This document shows, piece by piece, positions 13,646 to 14,389 of a stretch of DNA of 14,389 nt; positions within the stretch are counted from its first letter, which is position 1, and the number at the start of each line of letters is the position of its first letter. Location of the stretch: NCBI GenBank assembly GCA_009926295.1, contig RFPF01000056.1, forward strand, positions 1-14,389. Direction: 5' to 3'. The stretch is from Planctomycetia bacterium. Lineage in GTDB: Bacteria > Planctomycetota > Planctomycetia > Pirellulales > UBA1268. The position numbers were made by a program, and so were the translations under genes. The notes under the pieces were generated by a model. The model was not told the DNA's origin and ran no database searches. It saw nothing but the letters and a program-made list of their open reading frames with translations.

Positions 13646-13924
13646 ATGGCACCCGCGTCTTCCCCCGCATCGCGGCTGATCGTTCCCGACCTGGGCATGC
13701 CCGGTGTTGCGATCGCCCTGTCGCTGTGGCTCGTTCCAGAGGGAGCGGAGGTCGTCGCGGGAGATCGCGTCGCGGAACTGGTCTGCGGCGCGGCCACGGT
13801 CGATCTGGAGGCTCCCGTCACCGGACGGCTCGTGCAGCAGCTCGTCGACGAGGACGAAGTGGTCGTCCCGGGCACGCCGATCGCCGAGTTCGAGCCGGCG
13901 GCCGCCCCCGCGAGGCCCCGATGA
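13646..13924 (+). CDS. Stand-alone lipoyl-like domain lacking the attachment lysine
   Basis: A 92-residue protein that is nearly all one biotinyl/lipoyl-type domain: RLIVPDLGMPG (10-20), WLVPEGAEVVAGDRVAEL (28-45), TVDLEAPVTGRL (51-62) and VVVPGTPIAEFE near the end, as in 2-oxoacid dehydrogenase E2 lipoyl domains. The hairpin that normally reads DKA reads G48-A49-A50, so the modified lysine is replaced by Ala and the protein should not be lipoylated or biotinylated. Its function is unknown; a structural or carrier-independent role is inferred. The start ATG 13646 is chosen, though an in-frame GTG at 13634 overlaps the previous stop as GTGA and adds four residues. The stop overlaps the lnt start as ATGA, suggesting coupled translation. 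No E2 or dehydrogenase gene is nearby. Confidence 0.8.
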   Translation: MAPASSPASRLIVPDLGMPGVAIALSLWLVPEGAEVVAGDRVAELVCGAATVDLEAPVTGRLVQQLVDEDEVVVPGTPIAEFEPAAAPARPR

Positions 13925-14389
13925 ACCTTCCGATTCGCCGCGCGTGGGCGGCCCTCGCCTCCCCGGGGCGGCGCGCTCCCGTCCTCGCTGCCGCCGGGGC
14001 GGTGGCGATGTTCCTCGTCCAGCCGCCCGCCGACCTCTGGCTGCTCGCCTGGGTCGCGCCGCTGCCGTGGCTGATGCTCGTGCGGGAGCCTTGTCTGCGG
14101 GGCGACCGTCCGTGGCGCGGGATCTGGGCTGCCGGGTTCGTCCACTGGCTGCTCGCCCTCCACTGGCTCAGGCTGCCACATCCCGCGACTTCGCTCGGCT
14201 GGTTCGCGCTCTCCGCGTATCTGGCCTGCTACGTCGTGCTCTTCGTGTGGGCGGCGCGCCGGCTCGTGCATCGCCTGCGATGGCCGCTCGTGCTGGCCGC
14301 ACCAGTCGCGTGGATGGGCTGCGAGCAGCTGCGGGGGTGGCTGCTCGGCGGATTCACGTTCGCCGGACTGGGGCACACGCAGTGGCGCT
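13921..14389 (+). CDS. lnt: Apolipoprotein N-acyltransferase Lnt (N-terminal part, runs off window)
   Basis: Inner-membrane enzyme that adds the third acyl chain to lipoproteins after Lgt and LspA. Only the first 156 residues are in the window. They contain several hydrophobic helices, with sequences typical of Lnt: LAWVAPLPWLML (near 42-53), GFVHWLLALHWL (near 73-84) and GGFTFAGLGHTQW (near 143-155), which matches the conserved Lnt segment before the nitrilase domain. The catalytic nitrilase-fold Glu-Lys-Cys residues would lie beyond the edge and cannot be checked. ATG 13921 overlaps the preceding stop by four bases (ATGA), fixing the start well. Presence of Lnt implies a Gram-negative-type envelope with triacylated lipoproteins. 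Confidence 0.9.
   Translation, partial: MNLPIRRAWAALASPGRRAPVLAAAGAVAMFLVQPPADLWLLAWVAPLPWLMLVREPCLRGDRPWRGIWAAGFVHWLLALHWLRLPHPATSLGWFALSAYLACYVVLFVWAARRLVHRLRWPLVLAAPVAWMGCEQLRGWLLGGFTFAGLGHTQWR

Noticed and set aside
10545..13670. Very long minus-strand open frame (1041 codons)
   Set aside because: It crosses a real minus-strand gene in another frame and two plus-strand genes, and its translation is Arg/Pro/Gly-rich without motifs. It is a by-product of high GC at third codon positions.
1..14389. CRISPR array, tRNA, rRNA, insertion sequence or prophage content
   Set aside because: No spaced direct repeats, no tRNA-like cloverleaf, and no transposase or phage proteins were seen in the coding frames.

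Overview
The window is GC-rich, gene-dense bacterial chromosome with no mobile elements, no CRISPR array and no RNA genes that I can recognise. Gene content points to a Planctomycetota-like organism, with moderate confidence and by inference only. Signs are a TIGR03790-type secreted protein, a PilT gene next to a membrane-anchored degenerate PilB/GspE relative, a thioredoxin-protease fusion, many starts without a Shine-Dalgarno sequence, and a mix of Gram-negative envelope genes. I found 13 protein genes plus the start of a fourteenth; two of the 14 are cut by the window edges.

Left block, plus strand (1-4838): the 3' end of hisF (histidine biosynthesis), then pilT (retraction ATPase), a 631-residue membrane-anchored PilB/GspE homologue whose Walker A lysine and Walker B glutamate are both lost, a CvpA-like four-helix membrane protein, and a small DUF4190-like membrane protein. 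The genes are tightly spaced (pilT and the next gene share one base), which suggests one transcript from pilT onward. The DUF4190-like gene runs tail-to-tail into epmA with a 20-base overlap.

Middle block, minus strand (8375 down to 4819): metG (methionyl-tRNA synthetase), a universal stress protein and epmA (EF-P beta-lysine ligase) form a likely operon with gaps of 34 and 22 bases. A 191-base divergent region (8376-8566) holds plausible promoters for metG and for a plus-strand gene encoding an exported thioredoxin / trypsin-like protease fusion. A histidine phosphatase follows that gene.

Right block: the phosphatase gene overlaps tail-to-tail (29 bases) with a minus-strand secreted TIGR03790-family gene that starts with TTG. 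A 115-base divergent region containing a perfect 14-base palindrome separates that gene from a plus-strand set: a secreted M28 / glutaminyl-cyclase-like zinc enzyme, a 92-residue lipoyl-like domain lacking the lipoyl lysine, and the start of lnt (apolipoprotein N-acyltransferase), which overlaps the lipoyl-like gene by four bases.

Most of the window is ordinary housekeeping and envelope content. The best candidates for something little described are the ATP-site-dead PilB/GspE relative coupled to PilT, the thioredoxin-protease fusion, and the lysine-less lipoyl domain coupled to lnt. None amounts to clear evidence of a new multi-gene system.
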